A stretch of DNA of 64,000 nt from Euborellia annulipes (taxonomy: Eukaryota > Arthropoda > Insecta > Dermaptera > Anisolabididae). The stretch spans positions 21,431 through 85,430 of the forward strand of contig JAKCPI010005405.1 in NCBI GenBank assembly GCA_023213315.1, given 5' to 3'. The translations under genes and the position numbers were made by a program. Of this stretch, positions 10,389-22,396 are shown one piece after another; positions within the stretch are counted from its first letter, which is position 1; each line of letters starts with the position of its first letter. The notes under the pieces were generated by a model. That model saw only the letters and a list, made by a program, of their open reading frames with translations, was not told the origin of the DNA and did no database searches.

Positions 10389-11343
10389 AAATCTGGTGTG
10401 ACTGGCCGGACACCACACAACTTTCTCTTACCCTTTGGCAAGAGAAAGTTGTGTACTGTGCTTGTCAGAACAGATTTTTTGTGTTGAGATATATTAATAT
10501 TTAGTTGTTCTAAGCACTTAAGTTCCAAACTTGACCACGTGATTTATAGATGGCGCTGAGCTAGAAATGCTTCCACATCAGTAAAGTATACTTGAAACAA
10601 TTTCTACCAAAAATTTCACTGATATACTTTTTGAAGAGCATCTAAAAAATAGTTCATTTATGAATTTTAATCAAAATTGTTGCAGTGAATTTTGAGAAAA
10701 TCGAAAAAAAAAAAATGAAAAAGTACATCAGTAAAGTACTAGTACTTTTTGGCCAATTTTGTTCAAAAGCTTATTTTCATCCCTTGGGAGGGTGCCTAAC
10801 TTAATTATAAAATTTCAACCTCGTAGCTCTTTTAGTTCCTGAGATATTTTGTTCACAGACACAGACAGAATGCCACGAAAACTACTTTTTTGGTTCCAGG
10901 GGACCTCAAAACGTGTATATTCGTCAATTTTTATTTTTATTATAATTGATTTCTGGATGATCATATAGCTACATTTCAAAATCTAGTCTTGTTTTCGCCA
11001 CTACAATTTTTATCTCAAATTTAAAGCCTAGCTTGTGCCTATGACTTTATTTATTTATTAATTATGCGAGTATATTTTACATATAATATTATATGCCCGG
11101 TTAAATATTTTTCGAGATCTATATATTTGAATAAGATAATAGTATTCAAAAAACCCCGTTTTGAGACTCGGAGTCTCAAAGGGGTAATATATGGTTTTCG
11201 AATGAGGGAGGGGGCGCTAAAAAGGTATTGTGCCCCGGGCGCGAGTTAAGCTCACTACGCCACTGAATTTTTTACATGAATCGAATACTTTCTTTCTATA
11301 TATTTCATATAGACCTATAGAATAAGAGAAAGTAAAAATAAAA
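10389..11343 (+). repeat. R1 repeat interrupted by a GC-rich insertion
   Basis: Hairpin at 10392-10475 (TCTGGTGTGACTGGCC to GTCAGAACAGA), body to about 10930, then the remaining terminal hairpin at 11266-11343 ending TAAGAGAAAGTAAAAA. The two parts are separated by the insert at about 10934-11265. Confidence 0.75.
10934..11265. mobile_element. Probable hAT element remnant
   Basis: The right end reads CTACGCCACTG, that is CAGTGGCGTAG inward, a hAT-type terminus, preceded by a CCCCGGGCGCG block. It interrupts R1, and AATTTTT lies on both sides as a possible target duplication. The matching left terminus could not be seen, so the left boundary is uncertain. Confidence 0.45.
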
Positions 11344-11717
11344 TTGTTAATTATTTTATTTAATAAGATTACATTAGGTGAAAAATTGAAAAATCTTTTT
11401 TTTATGGTTTTGGGGGTTTGGGGGGGTTTTTCCTCTTCTATCTTTTTTTTTAAATTTATTTGAGCTAAATTGAAGTCAATTAAATAGAAAACATTCGTTG
11501 ATTATTATTTTATTATTTTAAGGGTTGATTAGTAGTGAGGAAGGGTTGATTATTTAAGAAAGGCCTTGGAATATTCCAAATCACTTGTTGACATTTTTTT
11601 CCAGCTCTAAATATAGTTAGATTAGAGCAAACGGTATTTTTTTACTTTTAATAAAAAGGGAATTGTTATTTTCATCTGTTTTATTCCTATACAAACAGAG
11701 AGACGAATCTCTCGTTC
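11344..11717. other. AT-rich sequence upstream of candidate first exon A
   Basis: Contains G-rich runs near 11410-11425. No TATA box at the expected distance from 11718 was seen and no repeat is shared with the rest of the window. Confidence 0.35.
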
Positions 11718-11844
11718 AGTCGAGTCGCGCGCGTGGCCGAGCAGGCAGGCGTTTTCAAGTTGTGTTTAAAGTGATTAATTAATATAGTGTAACCCACCCT
11801 AACTCCCCGTCACCAGCCCCACCCTCTCCAGTGTCTTATTAAAG
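11718..11844 (+). other. Candidate non-coding first exon A
   Basis: Begins at an initiator-like TTCAGTC (A+1 at 11718) in a locally GC-rich stretch (GAGTCGCGCGCGTGG) and ends at CTTATTAAAG followed by donor GTAATTAAT. It has no long open frame, so it would be 5' UTR. Its last ~90 bases align with candidate exon B (27419-27568): GTTGTGTT, AACTCCCC and TCTTATTA, and similarity continues past the donor. That shared structure is the main support. No DPE match at +28. Its link to the exon at 48040 is inferred from strand and splice signals only. Confidence 0.45.
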
Positions 11845-12375
11845 GTAATTAATACACATTTTATCATTGGGAAAAAAAATAAATAATTTGATTGCGAAAA
11901 CCGATTCTTTTGATTATGAAATTAAATATTTTATATTTCACCAAGGGGTGAGGGAGGGTTAATAAGCTGATGGAAGGGGAAGGGGGAGTGTACGTGTCAT
12001 TGAAAAAAAATTAGTTCACTTTTTTATTTCCTTTATACAGGGGTGGATTATTAAAATGAAAATAAAAAGTTAAAATAAAATAATTTCAAAATAAATAAAA
12101 AATTATTTTTTATTCAAATTATTTTGAGAGTAATTTCGCTGTGATGGATCACATTTTCTTAAGGGGGAGGGGGGTATGAAGGCATTAACCAGGGGTGTTA
12201 ATCCCGCATCCCCTATAATACATAAAGATATTAATGTTTTTTATTTTCTCTTACCTCTATATATGGCTCTGTTACGCATTAGTGTGTCAAGCGCCAGGTA
12301 CCGAGATTTGAGAAAATTAACATTACAAGTTTTTCTGATTTAAATTGTTTTGATTAGATTATATATCATTTTTTT
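11845..12375. other. Intron-like AT-rich sequence
   Basis: Follows candidate donor A. Has G-rich patches near 11940-11995 and 12160-12200 and a scrap of the R1 terminal hairpin (TTTTCTCTTACCTCTATATA) at about 12244-12263. No coding sequence seen. Confidence 0.4.
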
Positions 12376-12876
12376 TTTTACTTTCTCTTACCTCTATATA
12401 TGTTAATATATATAGAGAAAAAGTATTGGATTCATGTCAAAAATTCTTTGTCGAGATTTTGATGGATATTCACGTTTTGAGGTCCCCTGAATCCAAAAAA
12501 GTGGTTTTCGCGACATGGTCTGTCTGTGTGTCTGTCTGTCTGTGAACAAAATATCTCAAGAACGAAAAGAGCAAGGAAGTTGAAATTTTATATTTAAGTT
12601 AGGCACCCCTCTGGTAGGTGACACGAAGCTTTAGAACAAAATTAGCCAAAGAGTACTAGTACTTTACTGAAGCACTTTTTCAGTTTTTTTCGATTTTCTC
12701 AAAATTCACTCCAACGATTTTTTTTTTAAATTAAAAAATCAATTATTTTTTAGATGCTCTTACAAATGTATATTCACATTTTGCCATTGAAATCTTCTGA
12801 AGACCACTTTACTCTTGTAGTTCATAGGAAAGATAGGAGAAATGGTTGCCTTGGTAACGAAATATAAATAATTGTT
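12376..12876 (-). repeat. R1 repeat lacking the TCTGGTGTGAC hairpin
   Basis: Starts with TTTACTTTCTCTTACC and the AT hairpin, has a GTCTGTCTGTGTGTCTG microsatellite at about 12518-12543, and runs through CTAGTACTTTACTGAAG to the GGTTGCCTTGGTAAC block. It then breaks off into unrelated sequence. Confidence 0.8.
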
Positions 12877-13196
12877 TCTTGATGGCTGGATATTATGATA
12901 TGAGGATGTGGTATTTGGGCAGCCAAGGCGAAAAATATTTTATTTTATTTTTCGCCTTTTGCTGTTCATTACAATTGTATATTATAAACTACAAACAAAC
13001 AATCTTTACACCCCGAGAGTCTTTTTTCTTCACTTCACAAATACAAACCCCTACTCTTTAACATCTCGACTGTGTAGTAGAAAATATCATTCAATTTTAT
13101 TATTTTCATATCTCATAGCTACGTCCAATTGAGTTATTAAACTAGTTTGGTATTTTTAAAGTATCTTCCTAGTGGTGTGGAACATTGGGCAATTTA

Positions 13197-13295
13197 CATG
13201 GGCGTAACTAGAGAATTTAGCTGTGGGAGGGGGGTGCATGGGACCAGCCATCCTCCGGGGGGCCTGGAAGGCCTCATATTGTCTCAATTTTTAGC
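13197..13295 (+). mobile_element. hAT MITE, left half
   Basis: Begins CATGGGCGTAACTAGAGAAT and matches the left part of the element at 43110-43259 (shared GGGACCAGCCATCCT and GGCCTCATATTGTCTC). The right terminus is missing, so it is a truncated copy. Confidence 0.6.
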
Positions 13296-14405
13296 AGCGA
13301 GTACAGTATTGTTTAGGATCTCTTTTACACATTTGGTCTTTGTAGATCACCTGTTTATACTTTTCATTTGCTAGTCTTAGTTAGTTGTCCGATTATTTTA
13401 TATTTTGTGATATGTCTTCTCAAGAGCGGATACTCCGCCGATCCCCGGAGTAGAAATCTCTGCTATATTTTCCCTTGTGTTCTCTCGTCACTATTATCTT
13501 GCCTTATAAATGCTTCAAGTTGAACTATTATGTTATTTAAATTTTCCCTATTAATTTTTTTAGATTGGATATTTACCGGTTTTAATATTTCCTTTAGCTG
13601 GAAGAACCAAAATTGGCTATCAATCAATTGAAATAAATAGAAACGGGGGCTGAATGGCCTCAGATGCCGTAAAAGATCTTAAACAAAAAAATCCAGTAAT
13701 AAAAGAAATCATTTTTATTTTGTTTTAAAAGGAGTTTATGTATTAAAAGTAACTGGACGATAATTAAAATTCATTAAACGTGAGCTTAAAAAGTTTTAAC
13801 TATACATATAAATTCTCTTTTGATTATATTATCAAATCCCAGACTGGGCATTTTTTTTTTCATAAATTCCCTTAATCCTCTCTCTCTCTCCCGTTGGAAT
13901 CCATTTAATTACAACTTTATCCCGGTAAAATGGTTGGTTGAAGGACCCAAGGGTTGTTTGCAGTGTCACAACAACTTAAGGATGAGATTCTAAATAATCC
14001 CCCCATCTCTAACCTTTGGAGTTAAAGCTGAAATATCCATTCAAATTACACAGAGTTTAATAAGAAATTCTGATATTTTCAGACTCATTGTCGCAACCAG
14101 GATTTGTCTCGAGGGAGGGTTTGGGACTTTCTGTTTGCCATTAAGCAGAAACTTTCGTGGGGCTTATGCTTAATAAAATTTAAAAACAAATGAAAAATTT
14201 TATTTTAAATGAAGAGCCAAAAAATTCGGTCAAATTACTTAAAATTAATTTTGAGAAAATCAAAAAACGTATTAGTACAGTCTGAACCAAAAATGCCTGA
14301 TGTGGTCAAAAGTTGAGCCTTGAGTTTAGGCAAACACTTACCCGTCGGAAGTGTTGTTTTAAAAGTAGCTATTCCCCTTCAGTTATATTAAAAAAAAAAA
14401 AAACA
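13296..14405. other. Unique sequence, no gene recognised
   Basis: AT-rich. A SINE-body-like scrap (AATGGCCTCAGATGCCGTAAAA) lies near 13652. Nothing else could be supported. Confidence 0.4.
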
Positions 14406-14612
14406 TGATTTATTTATTTTAAAAATATTTGTTTGGTTCAGTAAGACTTCACTCTAGAGCATTTCAGGCACTTGTGGCACCGACTGTACTCTTTTGTCGA
14501 TTTTATTCAAAATCCTTGAGGGACTATGAAATTGATATAGTCGATGCCACAAGTGCCTGAGAGTGGAGCTTTGAGCTTAGATAACCAAACCAATATTTTT
14601 AAAATAAATATA
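14406..14612. repeat. Foldback repeat, about 207 bp
   Basis: Arms TTTATTTTAAAAATATTTG plus CAGGCACTTGTGGCA on the left pair with TGCCACAAGTGCCTG and CAATATTTTTAAAATAAATA on the right, around a spacer of about 70 bp. No target duplication was identified. Confidence 0.7.
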
Positions 14613-14664
14613 TCATCTCGCATGTACCGTATAAGTTTCACTGATATGTCACTGATCCATAGAT

Positions 14665-14928
14665 CAGTGGTGGATCCTGAGGAGTTTCTCGGGGGGGGGG
14701 GGGGTAATCTGGTGTGACTGGTCGCACAGCTCACAATTTTTTCTTATTTTCAGTAATTTAAAGGTGCATTCTGTATTCGTTTACCCAAAAATATCACAAA
14801 AAGGGAGGTTATAATTTTTTAAAATTTTTTTTTATAAATAAATTTTTTTAAAAAAAAAAAAAAAAAAAAAATATTTTTCTCAAATCTCGAAGGGGGGGGG
14901 AGTAATTACCACCTTGTATCCGCCCATG
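14665..14928. mobile_element. hAT-type MITE carrying half of an R1 hairpin
   Basis: 264 bp. The left end is CAGTGGTGGATCC and the right end, inward, CATGGGCGGATAC. Flanking 8-bp duplications are CCATAGAT (14657-14664) and CCATAGTT (14929-14936), 7 of 8 identical. Same family as 1148-1426 in the opposite orientation, again with one R1 hairpin arm (TCTGGTGTGACTGGTCGCAC) beside a G-run. Confidence 0.8.
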
Positions 14929-14996
14929 CCATAGTTTGGACTTAATAATATTCTTTACTTCAACTTTCAGATTTTTTATTCATACACATTAAACTG

Positions 14997-15614
14997 TTTT
15001 TTACTTTCTCTTACTCTATATATGAAATATATAGAGAGAAAGTATTGAATTCATGTCAAAAATTCGATGTCGAGATTTTGATGGATCTTCACGTTTTGAG
15101 GTCCCCTGAATCCAAAAAAGTGGATTTCGCGACATGGTGTCTGTGTGTCTGTGTGTGTGTGTGTGCCTGTGAACAAAATATCTCAAGAACGAAAAGAGCT
15201 ATGAGGTTGAAATTTTATATTTAAATAAGGTACCCCCCTGGGATGTGACACGAATTCAGTTTTTTCGATTTTCTCAAAATTCGATCCAACGATTTTGATT
15301 AAAATTCAAAAATCAATTATTTTTTAGATGCTCTTTAAAATGTATATTCTCAATTTACCACTGAAATCTTCTGAAGACCACTTTACTCTTGTACTCCATA
15401 GAAAAGATAGGAGAAATGGTGGCCATGGTAACAAAAGATAAATATTTTCCCATACTTATAAATTTTACATCTTGAAATTCGAATGTACCGTGCTGTCGGA
15501 AACTAAACATATGTCGACACAAAAAATCTGGTGTGACAAGCACAGTACAGTTTCGATTACCGAAGGGTAAGAGAAAGTTGTGTGCTGTGCGACCACTCAC
15601 ACCAGATTTTTTTT
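14997..15614 (-). repeat. R1 repeat, full length
   Basis: About 615 bp from TTTTTTACTTTCTCTTAC with its AT hairpin, through a (GT)n microsatellite near 15140-15170, to the complete hairpin TCTGGTGTGAC to TCACACCAGA. The ATCGGCC to CTAGTACTTTACTGATG block between 15255 and 15262 is deleted relative to other copies. Confidence 0.85.
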
Positions 15615-15860
15615 AAATTCAAACTGTGTATTTTAGTTGAATTTTTTCCACTATCTATTCAATATATTTCATAGCAATAAAAAGGGTTTATAAAATAATC
15701 ATGTGACCTTACTCTATTTTTTCTTGTTAATTATAATTATTTAATCAGTTACTAAATCAAATCAATACAGTACTTTCACTCTTAAAGGAATTTTTTCCCT
15801 ATTGATTTACTGAATTTTTTATTTATTTTATCTTTATTAATTGATTGATTTTGTTTTCAG

Positions 15861-15931
15861 GTTTCTCAATTTTCGGGAGTTGCTTTATTATTGTTAATCT
15901 TCACAAAATGGACCGGATTCTTCTCTCATCG
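15861..15931 (+). CDS. Possible small exon with start codon (MDRILLSS)
   Basis: A good acceptor (TTTTGTTTTCAG, ending 15860) and a strong donor (GTGAGT from 15932) bracket 71 bases. An ATG at 15908 in the favourable context CACAAAATGG opens MDRILLSS, leaving phase 0. The exon at 48040-48167 leaves phase 1, so the two cannot be alternative starts feeding one acceptor in frame. If spliced directly to 48040 the frame runs MVSCGAGL and stops. It may therefore be an upstream ORF, part of another transcript, or a chance pair of signals. No family recognised. Confidence 0.35.
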
Positions 15932-17178
15932 GTGAGTTACGTTTAAATTTAGTTAACAAACATTTCTTGACAATAGTTGTGAATAACTCTTTCCGAAGAC
16001 TTATTTCTTCTCCCGAAACATACTGTTCACATTTGAATAAACGACCGACCCTTTGACAATCATCTCGAACTAATACATATATTATAAACTAGAGAAATCG
16101 AATAAATAAACAAAAGTTTTATTTATTTTTCCTGCTCTCGACGTTTTTAGGGCATCAAAATTTTTGTAATTGATTGAATTTTCAACCTAATAATTGTTTA
16201 TATAGTTTGACTTATAATTTATTAGAAAATTTTTGATTTGATAATGAATTGGTTCTGATGAAGAGACCAATTTGCCTTCGAAACCTCAACAGCAGAAAAA
16301 AATAAATAACTTTTTTTATTTATTCCATTCTTTTGAGCTGATTCATTATTATTTAATTTCAAAATCTCCACCTTCTAATAATTATGATAATTAGGGCGGG
16401 CCTTTGTTTTAATTTTGGCAAATTTGATATGTTTTACTTTGAAATTGAATAAAATAAGAGTAGTTATTTTTGGTGATTTGGTTTAGTGTATTTCTCTATA
16501 AATGTTTTTAGTGTATTTTAGTTCAAATAGAATTTAATTTTTTACAGTATAAATAGCTAAATTAAAATTTTTTGAATTTAAGAAATATTTAAGGGGGGGG
16601 TAGGGGGTATTCCCCCTCCCCTCCCGAGATTTGAAAAAAAAAATAAAAAAAAAATTATTTTTAATGTAAAATTTAAAAATTAGTATAAAATTTGATTGAT
16701 TTATTCTGGAAAAGTAGAATTAGAAATAAAAAAATTGTGTGTTGATAATTAAAAATAAGATCTTTAATTTTTTTTATTATTTCTAAATATTTTTGGTTTT
16801 GTGTTTTTTTAAATGTTGTGTATTTAATTTGTGTAGTGTGTAAGATTGTTTAAATGAATAATAATACAAAAAAAATAATTATCAATAAAATTCAAAAGAA
16901 AAGAAAAACTATATTTTTATCAATATTAAAAAATTATCACCAGGTGAATGTTTCTTTAGGCCTATATCTATTTAAGAAAATGGTAAGGAAACGTTCCCTG
17001 ATCATTATTTTTTTTGAATAAAATAATATTTTTTTCTAGATTTTGAATTTTATGAGAAAAATCTTTTAATTTTAATTTTTTTTTTTTTATAATACAGAAA
17101 ATTTTATTGTTGAAGACTAGAAGAAATAATCGAAACTTATCAAGGATTTTTTCCTATTTAGAGAAATTAGATGGCTAT
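15932..17178. other. Intron-like AT-rich sequence
   Basis: At about 16591-16735 there is a remnant of the hAT MITE family of 1148-1426 (G/C runs, CCCGAGATTTGAAAAA, TTATTCTGGAAAAGTAGA) without intact termini. Near 16253 a CTGATGA followed by GAAAC resembles a hammerhead but the stems do not form. Confidence 0.45.
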
Positions 17179-17661
17179 TTACTTTATACTACCTATATAT
17201 TTTAATATTGTATTCATGTCGAAAATTCGATTTCGAGATTTTGATGGATATACACGTTTTGAGGTTTCCTGAGTTCAAAAAAGTGGGTCCGTCTTTATGC
17301 GTGTCTTCTGTGTCCAATTTAAAATAAGAAGAAAATGTCCTACAAGGTTGAAATTTTATATGTAATATAGTGTTTTACTGATGTACTTTTACAGTTTTTT
17401 CAAATAGACTCTAACTAGAATATTTTGTTTAAAAAAAAATTCATAATTCAATTTTTTTTTTCTAGATGATCTTATTTTGCCCTCAAAATTGTTTGAAGTA
17501 CACTTTCCTCTTAAACTAACAAAATATGTTTATAAATTTTACATTTTGAATTTTAATAAACCGTTCTGTCGGAAACTAAATATATCTCGATACAAAAATC
17601 ACAATTTCTTTTTCCTTCGGTAATTGAAAGTTGTGTTCTGTGCCTGTCACACCAGATTTTC
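17179..17661 (-). repeat. R1 repeat, degenerate
   Basis: Recognisable as TTACTTTATACTACC, GAAAATTCGATTTCGAG, then CTGATGTACTTTTACAG, ending in a partial hairpin (TTCCTTCGGTAATTGAAAG then GTCACACCAGA). The left hairpin arm TCTGGTGTGAC is lost. Confidence 0.7.
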
Positions 17662-17707
17662 ATTTAGAAACCCTCATTACATATTAATATTTAAGTTAAG
17701 AATAAAT

Positions 17708-17900
17708 CAGGGCCGGAACTAGGAGATTTTTTAGGGGGGGGGGCAAAATTTAATTTGCCGCCCCCTCCTTAAAATTTTCTAAACAAAATTCATATCATTT
17801 TACCTTTTTTTAGTAAATCTTTCTTTAATTGCCGCCCCCTGATATCTGCCGCCCGGGGCACACGCACCCACTGCCCCCCCCCCCCCTAGATCCGGCCCTG
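17708..17900. mobile_element. hAT-type MITE with perfect 8-bp target duplication
   Basis: 193 bp. The left end CAGGGCCGGAACTAG and the right end, inward, CAGGGCCGGATCTAG share 14 of 15 bases. GAATAAAT flanks both sides (17700-17707 and 17901-17908). The interior is GC-rich with G and C runs and no protein. The 8-bp duplication fits hAT. Confidence 0.9.
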
Positions 17901-18154
17901 GAATAAATAACAAATTGTATTATTTATGAGTCGCTATCTGGAATTATTTATCCCCTACAAAAAAAAATGTCGGTACCATCTATGGTTTTATGACACAATT
18001 AACAATTAATAAAGTGCTATTAATATAAATAATATAAGGTTAAGAACAATTGATGTCTAATCATATCTCAATTAAACTTAAATCTATTGGATTGATAGCC
18101 TAATAGAAGAATTCTCTCTTATATTTATAAACATTTAGTAGCTATTAGGGTGGT

Positions 18155-18870
18155 CCCGATCATGTCTAAAATTCGATGTCGAGATTTTGATGGATATACA
18201 TGTTTTGAGGTCCCCTGAGTCCAAAAAAGTGCGTCCCGCAAATTGGTGGTTGTGTGAACATTTTTGATCATGAATGAGCTAGGAGGTTGAAATTTTATAT
18301 TTAATTTAGACACTTTCCGAACTCGTGTAAATAACCTTTGAATCAAAATCGGCCAAAGAATACTAGTACTTTACTGATGTACTTTTTCAGTTTTTTTTTT
18401 CGATTTTTTCAAAATTCGCTCCAACGATTTTTTTTTTAAATCCATAAATCAACTATTTTTTAGATGCTCTTTAAAATGTATATTCTCATTTTGCCGTTGA
18501 TATCTTCCGAAGACCACTTTACTCTTGTTCTTCATAGGAAAGATAGGAGAAATGGTTGCCATGGTAACCGAATTTAAATCTTTGTCTTTTAAGATTAAAA
18601 TTCATATGAATTAATTATTATTTAGCCCTTTTAAAAAGTATATCAGTAATATTTTGTGAAAATTGTTTGAAGTACCCTCTGATGATATAATTCAGTTTTT
18701 TTTATTTTTATTAATTTGATGAATATAATAAAAAATAGAAGATAATTTTATTGTTTTTTATTATTATTATTTTTTTATTTTTTTTTTGCTCGATTTAATT
18801 TTTTCGGAGAATAATGGGTGACATTCTCTTACCGAAGGGTAAGAGAAAGTTGTGTGCTGTGCACCTGTCA
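18155..18870 (-). repeat. R1 repeat, broken into pieces
   Basis: Body sequence from GTCTAAAATTCGATGTCGAG to GGTTGCCATGGTAACC at 18160-18570, a further AGTATATCAGTAATATTTTG block of the longer R1 variant to about 18690, and a hairpin core (CTCTTACCGAAGGGTAAGAG) at 18825-18870. The outer hairpin arms are gone. Confidence 0.65.
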
Positions 18871-18984
18871 AATTAATTGGAAAGTTGTTCCAGATTTTAA
18901 TTTTTTTAAACAGCCAAACAATAAAGGACACTAGAGTGCTCTGGTGGCGAACGCATGTAACCATCTTGACCTTCACTTCTATTC

Positions 18985-19158
18985 AGTGTTTGTTAGTATG
19001 TATCTAGAGGCTGTTCGCATTGTTTTGTGTTAATAAAATTTCCGTCGTTAGTGTTCTTTGAAAATAGTGAAATTTTAATAGTGAGTTGAATCTTTTAGTG
19101 TGAAATAGTTCCAAATATCAAAACGTCTCTTCTGAACTGAATGACCCTTTCATATAAG
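18985..19158 (+). other. Candidate non-coding first exon C
   Basis: Starts at an initiator ATTCAGTGT (A+1 at 18985). At +28 to +32 the sequence TGTTC matches four of five positions of the arthropod downstream promoter element RGWYV. It ends at CATATAAG before donor GTAATTTAT. Donor and following sequence (TCTCATTT) resemble those after candidate exon B, suggesting a diverged duplicate. It has no long open frame. Support is motif-based only. Confidence 0.4.
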
Positions 19159-20779
19159 GTAATTTATAATTATTAATCTCATTTTACAAAGTCATGCTCA
19201 TCATTTGGCCATCTTTAAATAAATTAATTTTTTTTCGACTTTTGAACCAAAAAGATCAAATCCATCAAATATTTAATAAAATATTTTTCTGAATTCAATT
19301 ATTTTAGATTTTTTTACTTCCTTTTTTTTAAGGGTATTATCATAAGGTAGAGAAGGTAGGGGAAAATAGGGGAATAGCAGGGCAAAGCGAGGGAAGAGAT
19401 AGCGTCCTCCCCCCTCAGCCATTACCCCCTCTCCTAGCACCTTTATGTCTCCTCCAAACAAGCGCCCGGGCAGGGGAAGGGGGAGGCAGGAGTGGCGCCT
19501 TTCTCTCTCCCCCCCCCCCTTCTGAGAAAATACTTGTACCAAAACTAATTTTTTATTTTCTCGGAAAGCTGAAGAAAATTGAGATATGTAATGGATTTGT
19601 AATAAATTGAAGAATACGAGGCTTATTTATCCTTTTTACTTTCTCTTACCTTTATATATGATAGAGAGAGAAAGTATTGGATTCATGTTGAAAATTCTTG
19701 CCACCTAGAGTAACCAGCTTCTGAATCGGCTATTAACGGTTTTTCGAGTCGCGCACCTTAATATAAAGAATATTTCGTTTTTTACAATTTTTTGCGTTTT
19801 GTCGAGTCTGCTCTCTTCATTAGTTACCTTTCGAACAGAATTAAAACTACTGTTATAGAAAAAAATTCTCTCTTTTATTATTCTCGTCGTTCACCCTTTG
19901 CAGATTAAAATATTCAAATAAATCTCCTCTTCAGAGTTTCTTTTTTTTATACATTGAAATAAAAATAAAAGGACGAAAAGAGAGAAAAAAACCACCCATA
20001 AATAAAAGTCTTGTCAGAATAAAAAAGAAAGGAAAAATCTATGTCAAGTGTTTACTTATTCTACTTGGCAGACAGATTTCCAAAAAAAAAAAAAAAAAAA
20101 AAATATTTAATCAAAATTTTATTATTTATTTATTTATTATATTTGAAAAAGAAAAGATAGGAAGCCGTAGGAGAGAGAAACTTAGATAATGGTTTGATTG
20201 GGTCATTTTATTTATTTTCTACTTGATCGAATTAAATGTTTTCTTCTTTCCGTAGTTTGATATAATTTTATTGAATTTGAAAACTTTTTTTTTTCTTCGA
20301 CGATAAAATTTCCAATTCAATTCATTTCTTCTAATTTATATTACAAGTTTTTGTTTATATCAGAATTAGAATATTAGGAAATTGCTGAGGTATCTTCTTG
20401 TTTGTTTTGCTTAGGTCAATTTGATTTTTGTTGTCTATTCTGGTTTATAAAGTATAACACTAATCTGGATTCTATTGATTTTTAGGTCCGTATTCAGTGT
20501 CGAGACTTAGTGAACTCAAGTAATTGCTTCAGTTTTTCGATTCACAGTCGAAAATAAGCAATCACTTGAGTCAATGCAAACAAGAAAGACTTGAAAAAGT
20601 AAAGATTAGTTTCCTAGGTCACTAATCGTTCGATGTTTTTCTTATTCATAGTCATGACTTAAGTCAACACTTTTTTCAAATAATTTCCTTAGAATTCATA
20701 GTCGCTTAAAAGTCTTAAATAATTTCTTATAATCCCTTTAGCCTCTTAAATTATCATTTTAAACAAAATTAAAAAAAAC
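19159..20779. other. Intron-like AT-rich sequence
   Basis: Contains an R1 terminal hairpin fragment (19633-19697), a G/C-rich segment at 19340-19520 and many A/T runs. A diverged internal repetition of TCACTTGAGTCAA and GACTTAAGTCAAC words lies at 20490-20680. No coding sequence recognised. Confidence 0.4.
19633..19697 (-). repeat. R1 end fragment
   Basis: Only the TTTTTACTTTCTCTTACC hairpin and AAAGTATTGGATTCATG remain. The sequence then changes abruptly to unrelated DNA. Confidence 0.75.
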
Positions 20780-20864
20780 AACCTGGTATGACTATTCTCA
20801 CATCATTTTCATTGTGATTTCCGAGGATAAGAGAAAGTTGTGAGATAATCACACCAGATTTTTT
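20780..20864. repeat. Solitary R1 hairpin
   Basis: CCTGGTATGACT to AATCACACCAGATTTTTT with inner pairing, flanked by neither R1 body nor the other R1 end. This suggests that the hairpin can exist, or be left behind, on its own. Confidence 0.65.
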
Positions 20865-22396
20865 AGATTAATTTTATATAAATATATATTCATATGATAA
20901 TTTAGTAGATTTATGGATTATAAAAGACTATTTAAGCCATTTAAGGATCTAATCCATCAAATAAACATAATAAATGCTGAATTTGTTATACAAAACAATT
21001 TTTTTTTTGTGCTAAGCTCCTCCTATTTTTATGCCCCCTCCCCTCCCTCTAACAACGTGGACACCACGTTGGTTAATACTGATATAAAAAATTTTAACAA
21101 TTATTTTTAACCATAATGGTTTTATCAAAAGAATTTTGTTTAGAAAGAAAGTTTAAGATAATTTTCAATATCAGTGTCAAAGTCAGACAGAGTTGAGGTG
21201 TCCTAAATATTTTATATTCTTTAAAAATTTGTAGAGGGTTGTAAGTGCAATCGCCCGAATCAAAAATCTTTTTTCTCTTCGGAAAATTTATCTGGCTTTT
21301 TTAGAGGACCCACCTTTTAAGGAGTTCATAAATCTAAATAGAATGTTTCCATTGGAAAGCATTGCGTTCTATCTCTCTCCTTATGAAAAATTAAAGTAAA
21401 TCTAATTATGATTATCTATGTATTATATTATAATTAAATTTTAATAATGAAATAATTAAGACTCTCAAATGAAAAATAATATAATTAAATTTTCTTTTTG
21501 ACCGACTTTCTTAAGAATAAATAAGTAGCTAGATAAAATTTCTCCTCCCCCTAAAGTTTAACAGTTCAAAAAGTTTTCTCGACTCCTTTCCCCCCCCCCT
21601 CCTCCCCTCAAATTATTCCCTTTATTTTTCACACTATTTTAATAAAATTTACAGACTGGTTATTATAAAACAAGCTGCGTTAGGTCCAGAGTACAAATAA
21701 TTGAAAAAAATGATATTCCACACCTGAAACGTTTATCTTTAGAATAACTATGAAATTTTACCATACGTATATTTAAAATTAATAATTTATTAAATATCTA
21801 ATTATATTTTTTATATACGGACTGAAGATGAAATATTAGGCCCTAAATATATCTCGAAACGTTTACAGAATTGAGAAACATTTAAATGATTTTCATTTAG
21901 CTGAACCTGCTCTCTATTATATTTTCATATTACGGTGAAAAATGAATTAAAATATCTAGTCATATCCCGAGACGCCGCCCGGCAGGGCCTAGCGCGGTAG
22001 GGGTGCCGAAGTTTTCATTTATAAAGAAAGAAAGCCTTTTATTATTTTTTTTTATTACATTTTCCGTCACCCTTATTTTTGAATGGTTAATTATTCAGAC
22101 TTGAATTGATTTTCCGGCTGGTTAGAAATTAAAAAGCTAGGTGTGTTTTGTAACCTTGCTTGCCCATCTTGTCTACGGATCGATTCCATAATTTGCGCGT
22201 AATGAATGTCAAGCAGTCAAGGCAAAGGCAAGGGGACGATCTCGCTTGAAGGCAAGCAAAGCCCTTGGCCCTTTGTGACGGGGGAGACCAACGTTACTTT
22301 AATTATTTATCAACGTCCGGATTTTGAAATTCTTCTGTTGGTGGTCAAAATTGGTCGTTGGTTTGTCAACCAAGTAGCATTCTATAGAATAAATTG
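20865..22396. other. Unique AT-rich sequence
   Basis: A GC-rich patch at 21965-22005 (ACGCCGCCCGGCAGGGC then CTAGCGCGG) faintly resembles the Helitron 3' ends in this window. The segment 22150-22395 is less AT-rich with no matched repeat. No gene recognised. Confidence 0.35.

Noticed and set aside
16250..16310. CTGATGA followed by GAAAC, resembling a hammerhead
   Set aside because: Stem II does not pair well, the ACGT word is missing and stem I does not form.
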